This document shows positions 23,815 through 32,772 of a stretch of 64,000 nt of DNA, piece by piece. The stretch is from Streptomyces clavuligerus. GTDB lineage: Bacteria; Actinomycetota; Actinomycetes; Streptomycetales; Streptomycetaceae. The position numbers and the translations under genes are program-made. The notes under the pieces are model-generated. The model did no database searches and was not told where the DNA came from. It saw only the letters and a list, made by a program, of their open reading frames with translations. The stretch is taken from positions 5,753,001 through 5,817,000 of the forward strand of contig NZ_CP027858.1 in the NCBI RefSeq assembly GCF_005519465.1, given 5' to 3'. Position 1 is the first letter of the stretch, and each line of letters starts with the position of its first letter.

Positions 23815-25791
23815 GTGTCAGACGTCCGTGTGATCATCCAACGCGATTCCGAGCGGGAAGAGCGCGTGGTGACCACGGGCACGACGGCCGCGGACCTCTT
23901 CGCCGGTGAGCGCTCCGTCGTCGCCGCCCGGGTCGCGGGGGAGCTGAAGGACCTCGCGTACACGGTGCGCGACGGCGAGCAGGTCGAGCCCGTCGAGATC
24001 TCCTCCGAGGACGGTCTCGCCATCCTGCGCCACTCCACCGCGCATGTCATGGCCCAGGCCGTGCAGGAGCTGTTCCCCGAGGCCAAGCTGGGCATCGGCC
24101 CGCCGGTCAAGGACGGCTTCTACTACGACTTCGACGTGGAGAAGCCGTTCACGCCCGAGGATCTCAAGGCCATCGAGAAGAAGATGCAGGAGATCCAGAA
24201 GCGCGGCCAGCGCTTCTCCCGCCGGGTCGTCGGCGACGACGAGGCCCGCGAGGAGCTGGCGGACGAGCCGTACAAGCTGGAGCTGATCGGCCTCAAGGGC
24301 TCCGCGTCCAGCGAGGACGGCGCGGCCGTCGAGGTCGGCGCCGGTGAGCTGACGATCTACGACAACCTGGACGCGAAGACCGGCGAGCTGTGCTGGAAGG
24401 ACCTCTGCCGCGGTCCCCACCTGCCCTCCACCCGGAACATCCCCGCGTTCAAGCTGATGCGCAACGCCGCCGCGTACTGGCGCGGCAGCGAGAAGAACCC
24501 GATGCTCCAGCGGATCTACGGCACCGCCTGGCCGACCAAGGACGAGCTGAAGCAGTACCTGGAGTTCCTCGCCGAGGCCGAGAAGCGCGACCACCGCCGT
24601 CTCGGCTCCGAGCTGGACCTGTTCTCCGTCCCGGACGAGATCGGCTCCGGCCTCGCCGTCTTCCACCCGCGCGGCGGCATCGTGCGCCGGGTGATGGAGG
24701 ACTACTCGCGCAAGCGGCACGAGGAGGAGGGGTACGAGTTCGTCTACACCCCGCACGCCACCAAGGGCACGCTCTTCGAGAAGAGCGGCCACCTGGACTG
24801 GTACGCGGAGGGCATGTACCCCCCCATGCAGCTCGACGGCGGCACGGACTACTACCTCAAGCCGATGAACTGCCCCATGCACAACCTGATCTTCGATGCC
24901 CGGGGGCGCTCGTACCGCGAGCTGCCGCTGCGGCTGTTCGAGTTCGGCACGGTCTACCGGCACGAGAAGTCGGGCGTGGTGCACGGTCTGACCCGGGCCC
25001 GCGGCTTCACCCAGGACGACGCGCACATCTACTGCACCCGTGAGCAGATGGCCGAGGAACTGGACCGCACCCTCACCTTCGTGCTCAATCTGCTCCGGGA
25101 CTACGGTCTGACCGACTTCTATCTGGAGCTGTCCACCAAGGACCCGGAGAAGTACGTCGGCTCGGACGAGACCTGGGAGGAGGCCACCGAGGTCCTGCGC
25201 CGGGTGGCCGAGAAGCAGGGTCTCCCGCTCACCCCCGACCCGGGCGGCGCCGCCTTCTACGGCCCGAAGATCTCGGTGCAGGCACGGGACGCCATCGGCC
25301 GTACCTGGCAGATGTCGACCATCCAGCTCGACTTCAACCTGCCCGAGCGCTTCAACCTGGAGTACACCGCCCCGGACGGCTCCCGCCAGCGGCCCGTCAT
25401 GATCCACCGGGCGCTGTTCGGCTCGATCGAGCGGTTCTTCGCGGTGCTCCTGGAGCACTACGCGGGTGCCATGCCGCCGTGGCTGGCCCCGGTGCAGGCG
25501 GTCGGCATCCCGATCGGCGACGCCCACATCGAGTACCTCCAGTCCTTCGCCGCCGAGGCGAAGAAGCGCGGGCTGCGGGTCGATGTCGACGCCTCGTCCG
25601 ACCGGATGCAGAAGAAGATCCGCAACCACCAGAAGCTGAAGGTCCCGTTCATGATCATCGTCGGTGACGAGGACATGAACGCGGGCACGGTCTCCTTCCG
25701 CTACCGCGACGGTTCGCAGGAGAACGGCATCCCGCGCGACGCGGCCCTGGCCAAGCTGGAGCAGGTCGTCGCCGACCGCGTCCAGGTCTGA
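23815..25791 (+). CDS. thrS: threonyl-tRNA synthetase
   Basis: 658 residues. A short TGS domain (1-65) is followed by the editing domain, with [10 protein letters not shown] near 72. The class II catalytic core has zinc ligands in MNCPMHN (near 352) and DDAHIYC, and motif 2 as [20 protein letters not shown]. The C-terminal anticodon-binding domain begins near [17 protein letters not shown]. The start is the GTG at 23815 with AGGAGAG upstream; it gives the expected length. It heads the conserved thrS-HIT-pgsA-acyltransferase-pimA neighbourhood also known in mycobacteria. Confidence 0.97.
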   Translation: MSDVRVIIQRDSEREERVVTTGTTAADLFAGERSVVAARVAGELKDLAYTVRDGEQVEPVEISSEDGLAILRHSTAHVMAQAVQELFPEAKLGIGPPVKDGFYYDFDVEKPFTPEDLKAIEKKMQEIQKRGQRFSRRVVGDDEAREELADEPYKLELIGLKGSASSEDGAAVEVGAGELTIYDNLDAKTGELCWKDLCRGPHLPSTRNIPAFKLMRNAAAYWRGSEKNPMLQRIYGTAWPTKDELKQYLEFLAEAEKRDHRRLGSELDLFSVPDEIGSGLAVFHPRGGIVRRVMEDYSRKRHEEEGYEFVYTPHATKGTLFEKSGHLDWYAEGMYPPMQLDGGTDYYLKPMNCPMHNLIFDARGRSYRELPLRLFEFGTVYRHEKSGVVHGLTRARGFTQDDAHIYCTREQMAEELDRTLTFVLNLLRDYGLTDFYLELSTKDPEKYVGSDETWEEATEVLRRVAEKQGLPLTPDPGGAAFYGPKISVQARDAIGRTWQMSTIQLDFNLPERFNLEYTAPDGSRQRPVMIHRALFGSIERFFAVLLEHYAGAMPPWLAPVQAVGIPIGDAHIEYLQSFAAEAKKRGLRVDVDASSDRMQKKIRNHQKLKVPFMIIVGDEDMNAGTVSFRYRDGSQENGIPRDAALAKLEQVVADRVQV

Positions 25792-25825
25792 CGCGGGGGC
25801 GGGGGACACCCGTCCGCACCATCGG

Positions 25826-26533
25826 TCAGCCGGCCCCCGGGAAGCCTCCCGGGGGCCGCTGCCGGTCCTGGTCCAGGGTGAAGGTCTGGATCAGCCAGGA
25901 CGAGAACGAGCCGGTCACCGCGCCCAGCAGCGCCATACCGCCGCCCATCATGGCCACCGCGACCGTCCGGCCCAGTGGGGTCACCGGGGTGATGTCCCCG
26001 TAACCGACCGTCGTCAGGGTCGAGCAGGCCCACCAGACCGAGTCCCCGAAGGTGTGGATCGTCGCCCCCGGTACTCCGCGTTCCGCGTCATAGACGGTGA
26101 GCGCCCCCGCGAAGCCCAGCAGCAGCGCCGAGAGCCCCGCGTACGAGATCACCCGTCCGTACAGGGAGAGCCGGGCCCGGGTGTGGCGATGGCGCATCGT
26201 CTCGTAGAGCTGGACGATCCGCAGCGGTCGCAGCAGCGGCATCAGCACCACCAGCGTGTCCATCGGATGGTGGCGGACGAAACCGGGCAGCCGCCGGCCG
26301 CTGAGCCGCCAGCGCACCACGTAGTCCACCACGAAGAACGCCCACGCGGCGCAGATCAGCGCCACCAGCAGATCCCGCACCCCCTGGCTGAGCCCCTGGC
26401 CGAGCACCAGGGTCGCGTAACAGGCCAGGAAGAGGGCCGCCGCCGCGAACAGCGGGATGTCCACCCGGCCGCGCCAGCGCCACTCGGGGCTCTCCGGCTC
26501 TGCCCCGTCCGCCGTCCCGCCGTCCTCCGTCAT
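25826..26533 (-). CDS. potassium channel-like membrane protein
   Basis: 235 residues. Several hydrophobic helices precede a basic loop (MRHRHTRARLSL) that follows an apparent voltage-sensor-like PLLRPLRIVQLYE stretch. The pore loop carries the K+ selectivity filter TLTTVGYGDITPV near 172-184, and a final helix follows. There is no RCK/TrkA domain. The ATG at 26533 was chosen because the upstream frame is a shadow of the opposite strand. The last ten codons form half of a hairpin that may terminate thrS. It is divergent from the HIT gene. Confidence 0.87.
   Translation of the reverse strand: MTEDGGTADGAEPESPEWRWRGRVDIPLFAAAALFLACYATLVLGQGLSQGVRDLLVALICAAWAFFVVDYVVRWRLSGRRLPGFVRHHPMDTLVVLMPLLRPLRIVQLYETMRHRHTRARLSLYGRVISYAGLSALLLGFAGALTVYDAERGVPGATIHTFGDSVWWACSTLTTVGYGDITPVTPLGRTVAVAMMGGGMALLGAVTGSFSSWLIQTFTLDQDRQRPPGGFPGAG
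25831..25858 (+). terminator. 12-bp hairpin after thrS, inside the channel gene's 3' end
   Basis: CGGCCCCCGGGA pairs with TCCCGGGGGCCG around a four-base loop. It encodes the C-terminal PPGGFPG of the opposite-strand protein, so the two converging genes share it. Confidence 0.6.
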
Positions 26534-26599
26534 CCGTCCAGCATCGCGGGCCCCGCCCCCGCTCGCCCCCGGCGACACGTTCCGTATGGGGGACGCCAT

Positions 26600-27160
26600 A
26601 TGCTGCACAGCATGACGAGTGAGCCGGAGCAGCAGTTCGGAGTGGGGACGCCCGACGCGTTCCAGCGCCTGTGGACACCCCATCGGATGGCCTATATCCA
26701 GGGGGAGAACAAGCCGAGCGGGCCCGAGGCCGGTGACGGCTGCCCCTTCTGCGCGATTCCCGCCAAGTCCGACGAGGACGGACTGGTGATCGCGCGCGGC
26801 TCCTCCGTGTACGCGGTGCTCAATCTCTACCCGTACAACGGCGGCCATCTGATGGTGGTCCCGTTCCGGCATGTCGCCGACTACACGGAACTGGACGAGG
26901 ACGAGACGGCGGAGCTGGCCGTCTTCACCAAGCGGGCGATGACGGCGCTGCGGGCGGCGTCCGGCGCGCACGGGTTCAACATCGGCATGAACCAGGGAAT
27001 GGCCGCGGGGGCGGGGATCGCCGCCCATCTGCACCAGCACATCGTGCCGCGCTGGGGCGGCGACACCAATTTCATGCCCGTCGTCGGCCATACGAAGGTG
27101 CTGCCCCAACTCCTGGCGGACACCCGCGCGATGCTCGCCGACGCCTGGCCGCTCTCTTAA
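26600..27160 (+). CDS. HIT-domain protein, AP4A phosphorylase type
   Basis: 186 residues with the histidine triad HLHQHIVPRW near 143 and an N-terminal CPFC. The position beside thrS and ahead of pgsA matches mycobacterial Rv2613c, described as a diadenosine tetraphosphate phosphorylase, so cleavage of dinucleoside polyphosphates is likely. GGGGGA lies about eight bases before the ATG at 26600; a second ATG at 26612 is possible. Confidence 0.87.
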   Translation: MLHSMTSEPEQQFGVGTPDAFQRLWTPHRMAYIQGENKPSGPEAGDGCPFCAIPAKSDEDGLVIARGSSVYAVLNLYPYNGGHLMVVPFRHVADYTELDEDETAELAVFTKRAMTALRAASGAHGFNIGMNQGMAAGAGIAAHLHQHIVPRWGGDTNFMPVVGHTKVLPQLLADTRAMLADAWPLS

Positions 27161-27165
27161 AGGCC

Positions 27166-27258
27166 CGGTTCGCCTCCGGGACGCTGAAGCGTCCGCCGAC
27201 GGACGCCCCTTTTTTGTGGCTCGGTTCGCCTCCGGGGTGCTGAAGCGTGCGCCGACGG
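27166..27258 (+). repeat. 37-bp direct repeat, two copies
   Basis: Copies at 27166-27202 and 27222-27258 share CGGTTCGCCTCCGGG, then GCTGAAGCGT and GCCGACGG, with four mismatches. The first copy contributes to a terminator; the second does not keep its U tract. Confidence 0.75.
27189..27215 (+). terminator. intrinsic terminator of the HIT gene
   Basis: GCGTCCG pairs with CGGACGC around CCGA, followed by CCC and six T residues. One of the few textbook terminators in the window. Confidence 0.85.
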
Positions 27259-27383
27259 TCGACCGTGCTCGGTTCCTCGTTCCTCGGAACCTCCGCGCGC
27301 TCTCCGCTTTCGGCACCCGCGGCACCCCTTCGGCTCACTCGCCGAAGAGGTGCAGCCGGGGCGGAGGTGCCAAAAAAGCAGCA

Positions 27384-29039
27384 TCAGGCGTCGTAGAGGT
27401 CGGCCTTCTTCGGGGCCAGGTCCTGGATGCCGCCGCTGACGGCCATCGAGCGCCCGGCGAAGCGGTCGGTGTCCACGCCGTTGTCCTCCAGGACCTTCAG
27501 CGCGGCGGCGTGGGCCGCCCGGAGGACGGGGGCGGCGGCGCGCAGCGCGTCGTCGGCCATGAACCGGTGCCGCCAGGGCTTCTCCGCCCAGGCGTGCCGC
27601 AGCCCGAAGGGCTCCGGGAGCGCCAGCTTGCCGCCCAGGAAGTCCAGCAGCGGGGGGTACCAGGTCAGGGGCGCGCGCACCATCAGCCGGACGACTTCCT
27701 TGGTGTCCACCAGCGGCAGGGTCCGGGTCTTGGTCTCCCAGAAGCGGACCGTCTTGTTCACTGTGACGGTTTTGGGGGAGGACTTCGTGGTGAAGAGCCC
27801 GTGCACCGGCCCCAGGGCGTGCCCGGTGACCTCGACCCGCAGGGTCTCGTGGAGCACCGTGACGGTGATCATCATGGTGATGACGAGCTGACCGTCCCAG
27901 AGGGTGAACTGGACCCCCAGGTAGTGGCGGTTGCCGCTGCCGAACTGCTGGTGGTTGCAGATGCGCTGTATCTCGTGGCCCTTGATCTGGAAGGACTCCA
28001 CATCCTGGCCGTCGGGCCGGGAGACCGAGCCCGCTCCCTCCGCGACCGGGCAGACGATCCAGTGCTTCACCGACGGGGTGGGGAAGCCGCCCGAGTTCAG
28101 CGGGCCGCGCTCCAGCAGCTTCAGCTTGTCGTGGATGGCCCTGATGACGTCCCAGCTACGGAACTGGTTGATCTCCTTGCCGGGGTCACGGGGCACCAGC
28201 TCCTCCGCCATCTGCCAGCTTCCCCAGCGGGTGCCCATGCCCAGTATCCCCTTGGGGCCCGCGTAGAAGAGGGAGTTGGCGTGCTGCTCGGCGGTCAGCT
28301 TGTGCAGGCCCTGGCGCAGGGTGTCGCGCGCCTTGTCGTGGGGGTTGCCGGGTACCGCGTCGGGCACCTTGGCGCCGATGCCGCTGCCGCCCGCGAGGCC
28401 GTCCCAGCGGGCCCGCAGATCCTTGGCGGTGGTCTCGCAGATCCGCTGGGCCAGCAGCCAGCCCACCACCGGGGCGACGATCGCCCCGCGGATGTAGAAC
28501 GCCCAGAAGCCGGTGAACGGCAGCCGGAGCATCAGCAGCAGGGCGAGGCCGCCGATCGCGAAGAGCAGGGCGGTGCCGATGACCCCCGCGTGCTTGTTCT
28601 GCGCCCCGGCGAGGGTGCGCCGCAGTTGGAACACGGCCATCCAGGCCAGCAGCCCGGGCAGGAAGAGCAGCCCGCAGACGACCATGATGAGCGTGAGTTT
28701 GGTGTCGCGTTCCTTGCGGATGTGGGCCGCGGCCAGACAGTGCTCGACCACGGTCTGCGGCTCCATGCCGAAGGACTGGATCAGCGCGCTGCGCGCTCCG
28801 CCGAGCATCCGGACCTTCACGGCGTGGCAGAACGCCTCGCCCAGATTCGGCTCGAAGAGGGAGAGTTTGCCTTTCTTCACCTCGGACTTGTGCCACTCGC
28901 TGTTGGCCTTGAGGATGTCCTCGACCGGGCTGTCGCGATACGCGGCGGACGCCAGAGCGTGCGTCGCCGCGGTCTGTCCGGCCGATCCCAGGAGCGGAAC
29001 CTGTGCTCCGGGACTGAAATCGAAACCGTCGCTCGTCAC
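27384..29039 (-). CDS. 551-residue membrane protein, function unknown
   Basis: An N-terminal soluble part of about 115 residues leads to a hydrophobic block with roughly three or four spans (LTLIMVVCGLLFLPGLLAWM, GVIGTALLFAIGGLALLLML, AIVAPVVGWLLAQRI). A cytosolic or external C-terminal domain of about 350 residues follows, without motifs I recognise; it contains VKHWIVCPVAEG, LWDGQLVITMMITVTVLHETLRVEV-like beta-rich sequence and a GHALGPVHGLF stretch. The GTG at 29039 is preceded by GGGGG. The protein sits inside the otherwise conserved thrS-pgsA region, downstream of an EF-G-like gene on the same strand with a 326-base gap. Confidence 0.8.
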   Translation of the reverse strand: MTSDGFDFSPGAQVPLLGSAGQTAATHALASAAYRDSPVEDILKANSEWHKSEVKKGKLSLFEPNLGEAFCHAVKVRMLGGARSALIQSFGMEPQTVVEHCLAAAHIRKERDTKLTLIMVVCGLLFLPGLLAWMAVFQLRRTLAGAQNKHAGVIGTALLFAIGGLALLLMLRLPFTGFWAFYIRGAIVAPVVGWLLAQRICETTAKDLRARWDGLAGGSGIGAKVPDAVPGNPHDKARDTLRQGLHKLTAEQHANSLFYAGPKGILGMGTRWGSWQMAEELVPRDPGKEINQFRSWDVIRAIHDKLKLLERGPLNSGGFPTPSVKHWIVCPVAEGAGSVSRPDGQDVESFQIKGHEIQRICNHQQFGSGNRHYLGVQFTLWDGQLVITMMITVTVLHETLRVEVTGHALGPVHGLFTTKSSPKTVTVNKTVRFWETKTRTLPLVDTKEVVRLMVRAPLTWYPPLLDFLGGKLALPEPFGLRHAWAEKPWRHRFMADDALRAAAPVLRAAHAAALKVLEDNGVDTDRFAGRSMAVSGGIQDLAPKKADLYDA

Positions 29040-29365
29040 TTACCGCCCCCATCGCCGCTTCGCTCCCGCTCCACGGCCTGTTCCCGACTGGCGCGCCCGG
29101 CACACCTGTTGAGCTGGGCACCTCAGCGTATCCGGGGTGTGTCGTCCGCGTCACGGGAGTTGGCAGGCCGGGCGGAAAACCCTCGTTCCGCTCCGTCCGT
29201 CCGCGGCGGGGATGCCGGGCGGAGGCCGTACGGGAGCGGCACGGGAGCGGTGCGGGCGCCGTCCCCGGTGGGGCGGCGCCCGGCGGACGGGACCGGTCCG
29301 GACGCTCCCGCGCCCTTCTCGCCCACGTGCCTTTCAGGCCGCTCCCGCAGCCTCCTCCGCCGTCT
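29040..29365 (-). other. gap between EF-G-like gene and the membrane protein gene
   Basis: 326 bases without a gene. Next to the EF-G-like stop it holds a tandem near-copy of the coding 3' end. The part nearer the membrane protein gene shows no clear promoter, so promoter position is unknown. Confidence 0.5.
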
Positions 29366-29389
29366 TCAGGCGGCTCCCGCGCCCTCCTC
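29334..29389 (-). repeat. tandem duplication of the EF-G-like gene's 3' end
   Basis: TCAGGC-GCTCCCGC-CCTCCTC occurs at 29366-29389 (the stop codon and last codons) and again at 29334-29357, 32 bases further, with three mismatches in 24. The extra copy would encode EEAAGAA and a stop in the same manner as the real EEGAGAA end. A third, weaker copy may lie at about 29302-29321. Confidence 0.65.
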
Positions 29390-31573
29390 GCGTACCTTGT
29401 CGGCGATGTGCGGAGGCATCGGCTCATGGCGGGCGTACGCCCGGTCGAACTGCCCGGTGCCGTGGGAGAGGGACCGCAGATCGATCGCGTACCGGCTGAT
29501 CTCGATCTCCGGTACCTCGGCCCGTACCAGTGTGCGTCCGCCGCCGGACTGCTCGGTGCCGACGACCCGGCCCCGCCGCCCCGAGAGGTCGCTCATCACC
29601 GGTCCGACATAGTCGTCGGGGACCAGCACCCGCACTTCGGCCACCGGTTCCAGGAGATGGATGGGGGCCTCGGCCGCGGCCTCGCGCAGTGCCAGCGCGC
29701 CCGCCGTCTGGAAGGCGGCGTCGGAGGAGTCCACCGAGTGCGCCTTGCCGTCGAGCAGGGTCACCCGCACGTCCACCAGCGGGTGCCCGGCGACGACACC
29801 GCGCGCCGCCTGCGCCCGGACGCCCTTCTCCACGGAGGGGATGAACGCGCGCGGCACCGCGCCGCCCACCACCTTGTCGACGAACTCGATCCCGGCCCCG
29901 GTGGGCAGCGGCTCCACCTCGATCTCGCAGATCGCGAACTGCCCGTGGCCGCCGGACTGCTTCACATGCCGCCCGCGTCCGCCCGCCGGGCCGCCGAAGG
30001 TCTCCCGCAGCGGCACCCGGTAGGGGACCACGTCGATCTGGACGCCGTACCGGCTGCGCAGCCGCTCCAGCGCCACATCGGCGTGGGCCTCGCCCAGGCA
30101 CCAGAGGACCACCTGATGGGTGGCCTGATTCTGCTCCAGCCGCATGGTGGGGTCCTCGGCGACCAGCCGGGAGAGCCCCTGCGAGAGCCGGTCCTCGTCG
30201 GCCTTGCTGTGCGCCCGGATCGCCAGCGGCAGCAGCGGGTCGGGCATGCTCCAGGGCTCCATCAGCAGCGGGTCGTCCTTGGCGGAGAGGGTGTCCCCGG
30301 TCTCCGCGCGGGAGAGTTTGCCCACACAGGCGAGGTCCCCGGCGATGGCCCGGTCCAGCGGGCGCTGGTGCTTGCCGAAGGGGACGGAGAGCGCGCCGAC
30401 CCGCTCGTCCACATCGTGGTCCTCGTGTCCCCGGTCGGCCAGGCCGTGCCCGGAGACATGGACCGTCTCGTCGGGGCGCAGGGTGCCGGAAAAGACCCGT
30501 ACCAGCGAGATCCGGCCCACATAGGGGTCGGACGCGGTCTTGACGACCTCGGCCACCAACGGGCCGTCGGGGTCGCAGACGGGCTGGGGGCGGGGGACTC
30601 CGTCGGGGGTGGTGACGGCCGGGCAGAGGTGCTCCGGCGGGGTGGGGAAGCCGCCGGTGATCAGCTCCAGGAGTTCCAGGGTGCCGAGTCCCTGTTTGGC
30701 CCCGGGCGCGGCGGGCGCGGCGGCGAGCACCGGGTGGAAGGTGCCGCGGGCCACCGCCTTCTCCAGATCCTGGACGAGAATCCCGAAGTCGATCTCGTCG
30801 CCCGCGAGATAGCGGTCCATGAGGGTCTCGTCCTCGCTCTCGGCGATGATCCCCTCGATCAGCCGGTCGCGGGCGGCACCGAGCGCGGCGGCCTGCTCCG
30901 CGTCGGGGGCGGTCTCCTTCCGCTCCCCGGAGGAGTAGTCGAAGATCTTCCGGGAGAGCAGCCCGGCGAGCCCGGTGACCGGGGCGTGGCCGTCGGGTCC
31001 CACGGCGCCGTACTGCGGCAGATAGAGCGGGAGCACGGCGTCGGGGTCGTCCCCGCCGAAGATCTCCGCGCACACCCGGGTCAGCTCGTCGAAACCGGTC
31101 CGCGCGGTCTCCAGGTGGGTGATGACGATCGCGCGCGGCATGCCCACGGCCGCGCACTCCTCCCACACCGCCCGGGTGGCGCCCGCGACCGCCGCGGCCT
31201 CCTGGGCGGCCGAGACGACGAAGAGCGCCGCGTCCGCCGCGCGCAGACCGGCCCGCAGCTCCCCGACGAAGTCCGCGTAGCCGGGGGTGTCCAGCAGATT
31301 GACCTTGATGCCCTCCCACTCCACGGGGACGAGGGAGAGCTGCACCGAGCGCTGCTGGCGGTGCTCGATCTCGTCGTGGTCGGAGACCGTCGAGCCGTCC
31401 TCGACCCGGCCGGCCCGGTTGACCGCGCCCGCGGTCAGCGCCAGCGCCTCCGTCAGGGTCGTCTTGCCCGCGCCGCTGTGGCCGACCAGCACCACGTTCC
31501 GCAGGGATGAGGGCCGGTCGGCCGCGCGCGCCCTGCCGGCGGCCCCGGGGTGGATGTTCGCCTTGTCGCCCAT
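29366..31573 (-). CDS. elongation factor G-like GTPase (EF-G2 type)
   Basis: 735 residues with the EF-G domain order. G1 is GHSGAGKTTL (31-40) and G3 is DTPGYADF near 95. The position of G4 reads ITHLETAR rather than NKxD, so guanine specificity may be relaxed or lost. Domain IV has GGRGRHVKQSGGHGQFAICE and the C-terminal EF-G domain follows. This is the actinobacterial EF-G paralogue, distinct from the fusA of the str operon; a role in translocation is doubtful, and related mycobacterial FusA2 proteins are poorly understood. The ATG at 31573 was chosen as the family start. Confidence 0.88.
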   Translation of the reverse strand: MGDKANIHPGAAGRARAADRPSSLRNVVLVGHSGAGKTTLTEALALTAGAVNRAGRVEDGSTVSDHDEIEHRQQRSVQLSLVPVEWEGIKVNLLDTPGYADFVGELRAGLRAADAALFVVSAAQEAAAVAGATRAVWEECAAVGMPRAIVITHLETARTGFDELTRVCAEIFGGDDPDAVLPLYLPQYGAVGPDGHAPVTGLAGLLSRKIFDYSSGERKETAPDAEQAAALGAARDRLIEGIIAESEDETLMDRYLAGDEIDFGILVQDLEKAVARGTFHPVLAAAPAAPGAKQGLGTLELLELITGGFPTPPEHLCPAVTTPDGVPRPQPVCDPDGPLVAEVVKTASDPYVGRISLVRVFSGTLRPDETVHVSGHGLADRGHEDHDVDERVGALSVPFGKHQRPLDRAIAGDLACVGKLSRAETGDTLSAKDDPLLMEPWSMPDPLLPLAIRAHSKADEDRLSQGLSRLVAEDPTMRLEQNQATHQVVLWCLGEAHADVALERLRSRYGVQIDVVPYRVPLRETFGGPAGGRGRHVKQSGGHGQFAICEIEVEPLPTGAGIEFVDKVVGGAVPRAFIPSVEKGVRAQAARGVVAGHPLVDVRVTLLDGKAHSVDSSDAAFQTAGALALREAAAEAPIHLLEPVAEVRVLVPDDYVGPVMSDLSGRRGRVVGTEQSGGGRTLVRAEVPEIEISRYAIDLRSLSHGTGQFDRAYARHEPMPPHIADKVREEGAGAA

Positions 31574-32106
31574 GGTTCTTGCCTCCCGATCGATCCGGTC
31601 GTCCGCATCGACGGCGGCGCGTCGATGGCACGGTGAGGAGATGTGGGCCGCGGGGACGTGGGGACCCGGGCGCGGTCGCGGGGCCGTGGAGCGGGCCGCC
31701 GGAGGGCGTCCGGGGGCGGCTCCGACGCGCCGCCCGCAGTCGTGTTGTCCATGTGAGCCGTGATTGCCATGGTGCTCCCGTGGTCGGAGTGACCGACCAT
31801 CGGTGGTCTTCCGAGCTTTCCACTCCGGCTACAGCCCGTCCATACGTCGGACACCACCGGGGGGCCGCCGAGCGCCGGGTTCCGGCCGTACGGGCGTATC
31901 CGGGCCGCCGCCACACCCCCGCGCGCACCGCTCGCCACCGGGCGGAAGGGCCCTTCCACGGCCCGCGGGGGCGCCGCCGCGCCGGGTCCCGGCGGTGCGG
32001 CGGCCCGGTCCTGGCTACGATGGGCCAGCCGGGCGCCCGATGGGCCGGCCGGCCCATTCGGGAGAACCCGAATCACGAGAAGAACCCGAAGAACCCCGGG
32101 AAGGCC
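31574..32106. other. 533-base gap between divergent EF-G-like and pgsA genes
   Basis: Contains the dyad TGGTCGG-AGTGA-CCGACCA at 31781-31799 and a TACGAT -10-like box at 32016-32021 that could serve pgsA. A minus-strand frame starting MAITAHMDNTTAGG at 31770 overlaps the EF-G-like gene out of frame and is not convincing. Confidence 0.45.
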
Positions 32107-32772
32107 ATGCTGAACAAGTACGCGCGTGCATTCTTCACGCGTGTCCTCACCCCGTTCGCCGCGTTTCTGCTCCGCCGTGGCGTGAGCCCCGACGCGGTCA
32201 CCCTCATCGGAACGGCCGGGGTGATGGCGGGCGCGCTGGTCTTCTTCCCCCGGGGAGAGTTCTTCTGGGGCACGATCGTCATCACCCTGTTCGTCTTCTC
32301 CGATCTGATCGACGGCAACATGGCCCGGCAGGCGGGCCTCTCCAGCCGCTGGGGGGCGTTCCTCGACTCCACCCTCGACCGGGTCGCCGACAGCGCGATC
32401 TTCGGCGGCTTCGCGCTCTGGTACGCGGGGACGGGCGACAACAACGTCCTGTGCGCGGTCTCGATCTTCTGTCTGGCGAGCGGCCAGGTGGTCTCGTACA
32501 CCAAGGCCCGGGGCGAGTCGATCGGGCTCCCCGTCGCCGTCAACGGTCTGGTGGAGCGCGCCGAGCGACTGGTGATCTCCCTGGTCGCGGCCGGTCTCTC
32601 CGGTCTCGCCACCTTCGGTGTCCCCGGGGTCGAGGTGCTGCTGCCGATCGCCCTGTGGGTGGTCGCCGCGGGCAGCGCCGTCACCCTGGGACAGCGGGTC
32701 GTCACCGTGCGCCGGGAGTCCGCCGAGGCGGACGCCGCCGCCGCGGACCAGAGCGGGGCCGAGGCGAAGTGA
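32107..32772 (+). CDS. pgsA: phosphatidylinositol phosphate synthase PgsA
   Basis: 221-residue CDP-alcohol phosphotransferase that joins CDP-diacylglycerol with inositol 1-phosphate in the membrane. The family signature is complete in two adjacent stretches: DLIDGNMARQ, then GAFLDSTLDRVAD (the D-x2-D-G-x2-A-R-x8-G-x3-D-x3-D pattern, near residues 68-90). Several transmembrane segments surround it. The ATG at 32107 follows GGGAAGG. Linkage to an acyltransferase and PimA indicates phosphatidylinositol rather than phosphatidylglycerol phosphate as product. Confidence 0.93.
   Translation: MLNKYARAFFTRVLTPFAAFLLRRGVSPDAVTLIGTAGVMAGALVFFPRGEFFWGTIVITLFVFSDLIDGNMARQAGLSSRWGAFLDSTLDRVADSAIFGGFALWYAGTGDNNVLCAVSIFCLASGQVVSYTKARGESIGLPVAVNGLVERAERLVISLVAAGLSGLATFGVPGVEVLLPIALWVVAAGSAVTLGQRVVTVRRESAEADAAAADQSGAEAK

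Noticed and set aside
31453..31770. Minus-strand frame starting MAITAHMDNTTAGG
   Set aside because: It has a tolerable ribosome site but overlaps the EF-G-like gene out of frame by 120 bases and becomes Arg/Pro-rich.
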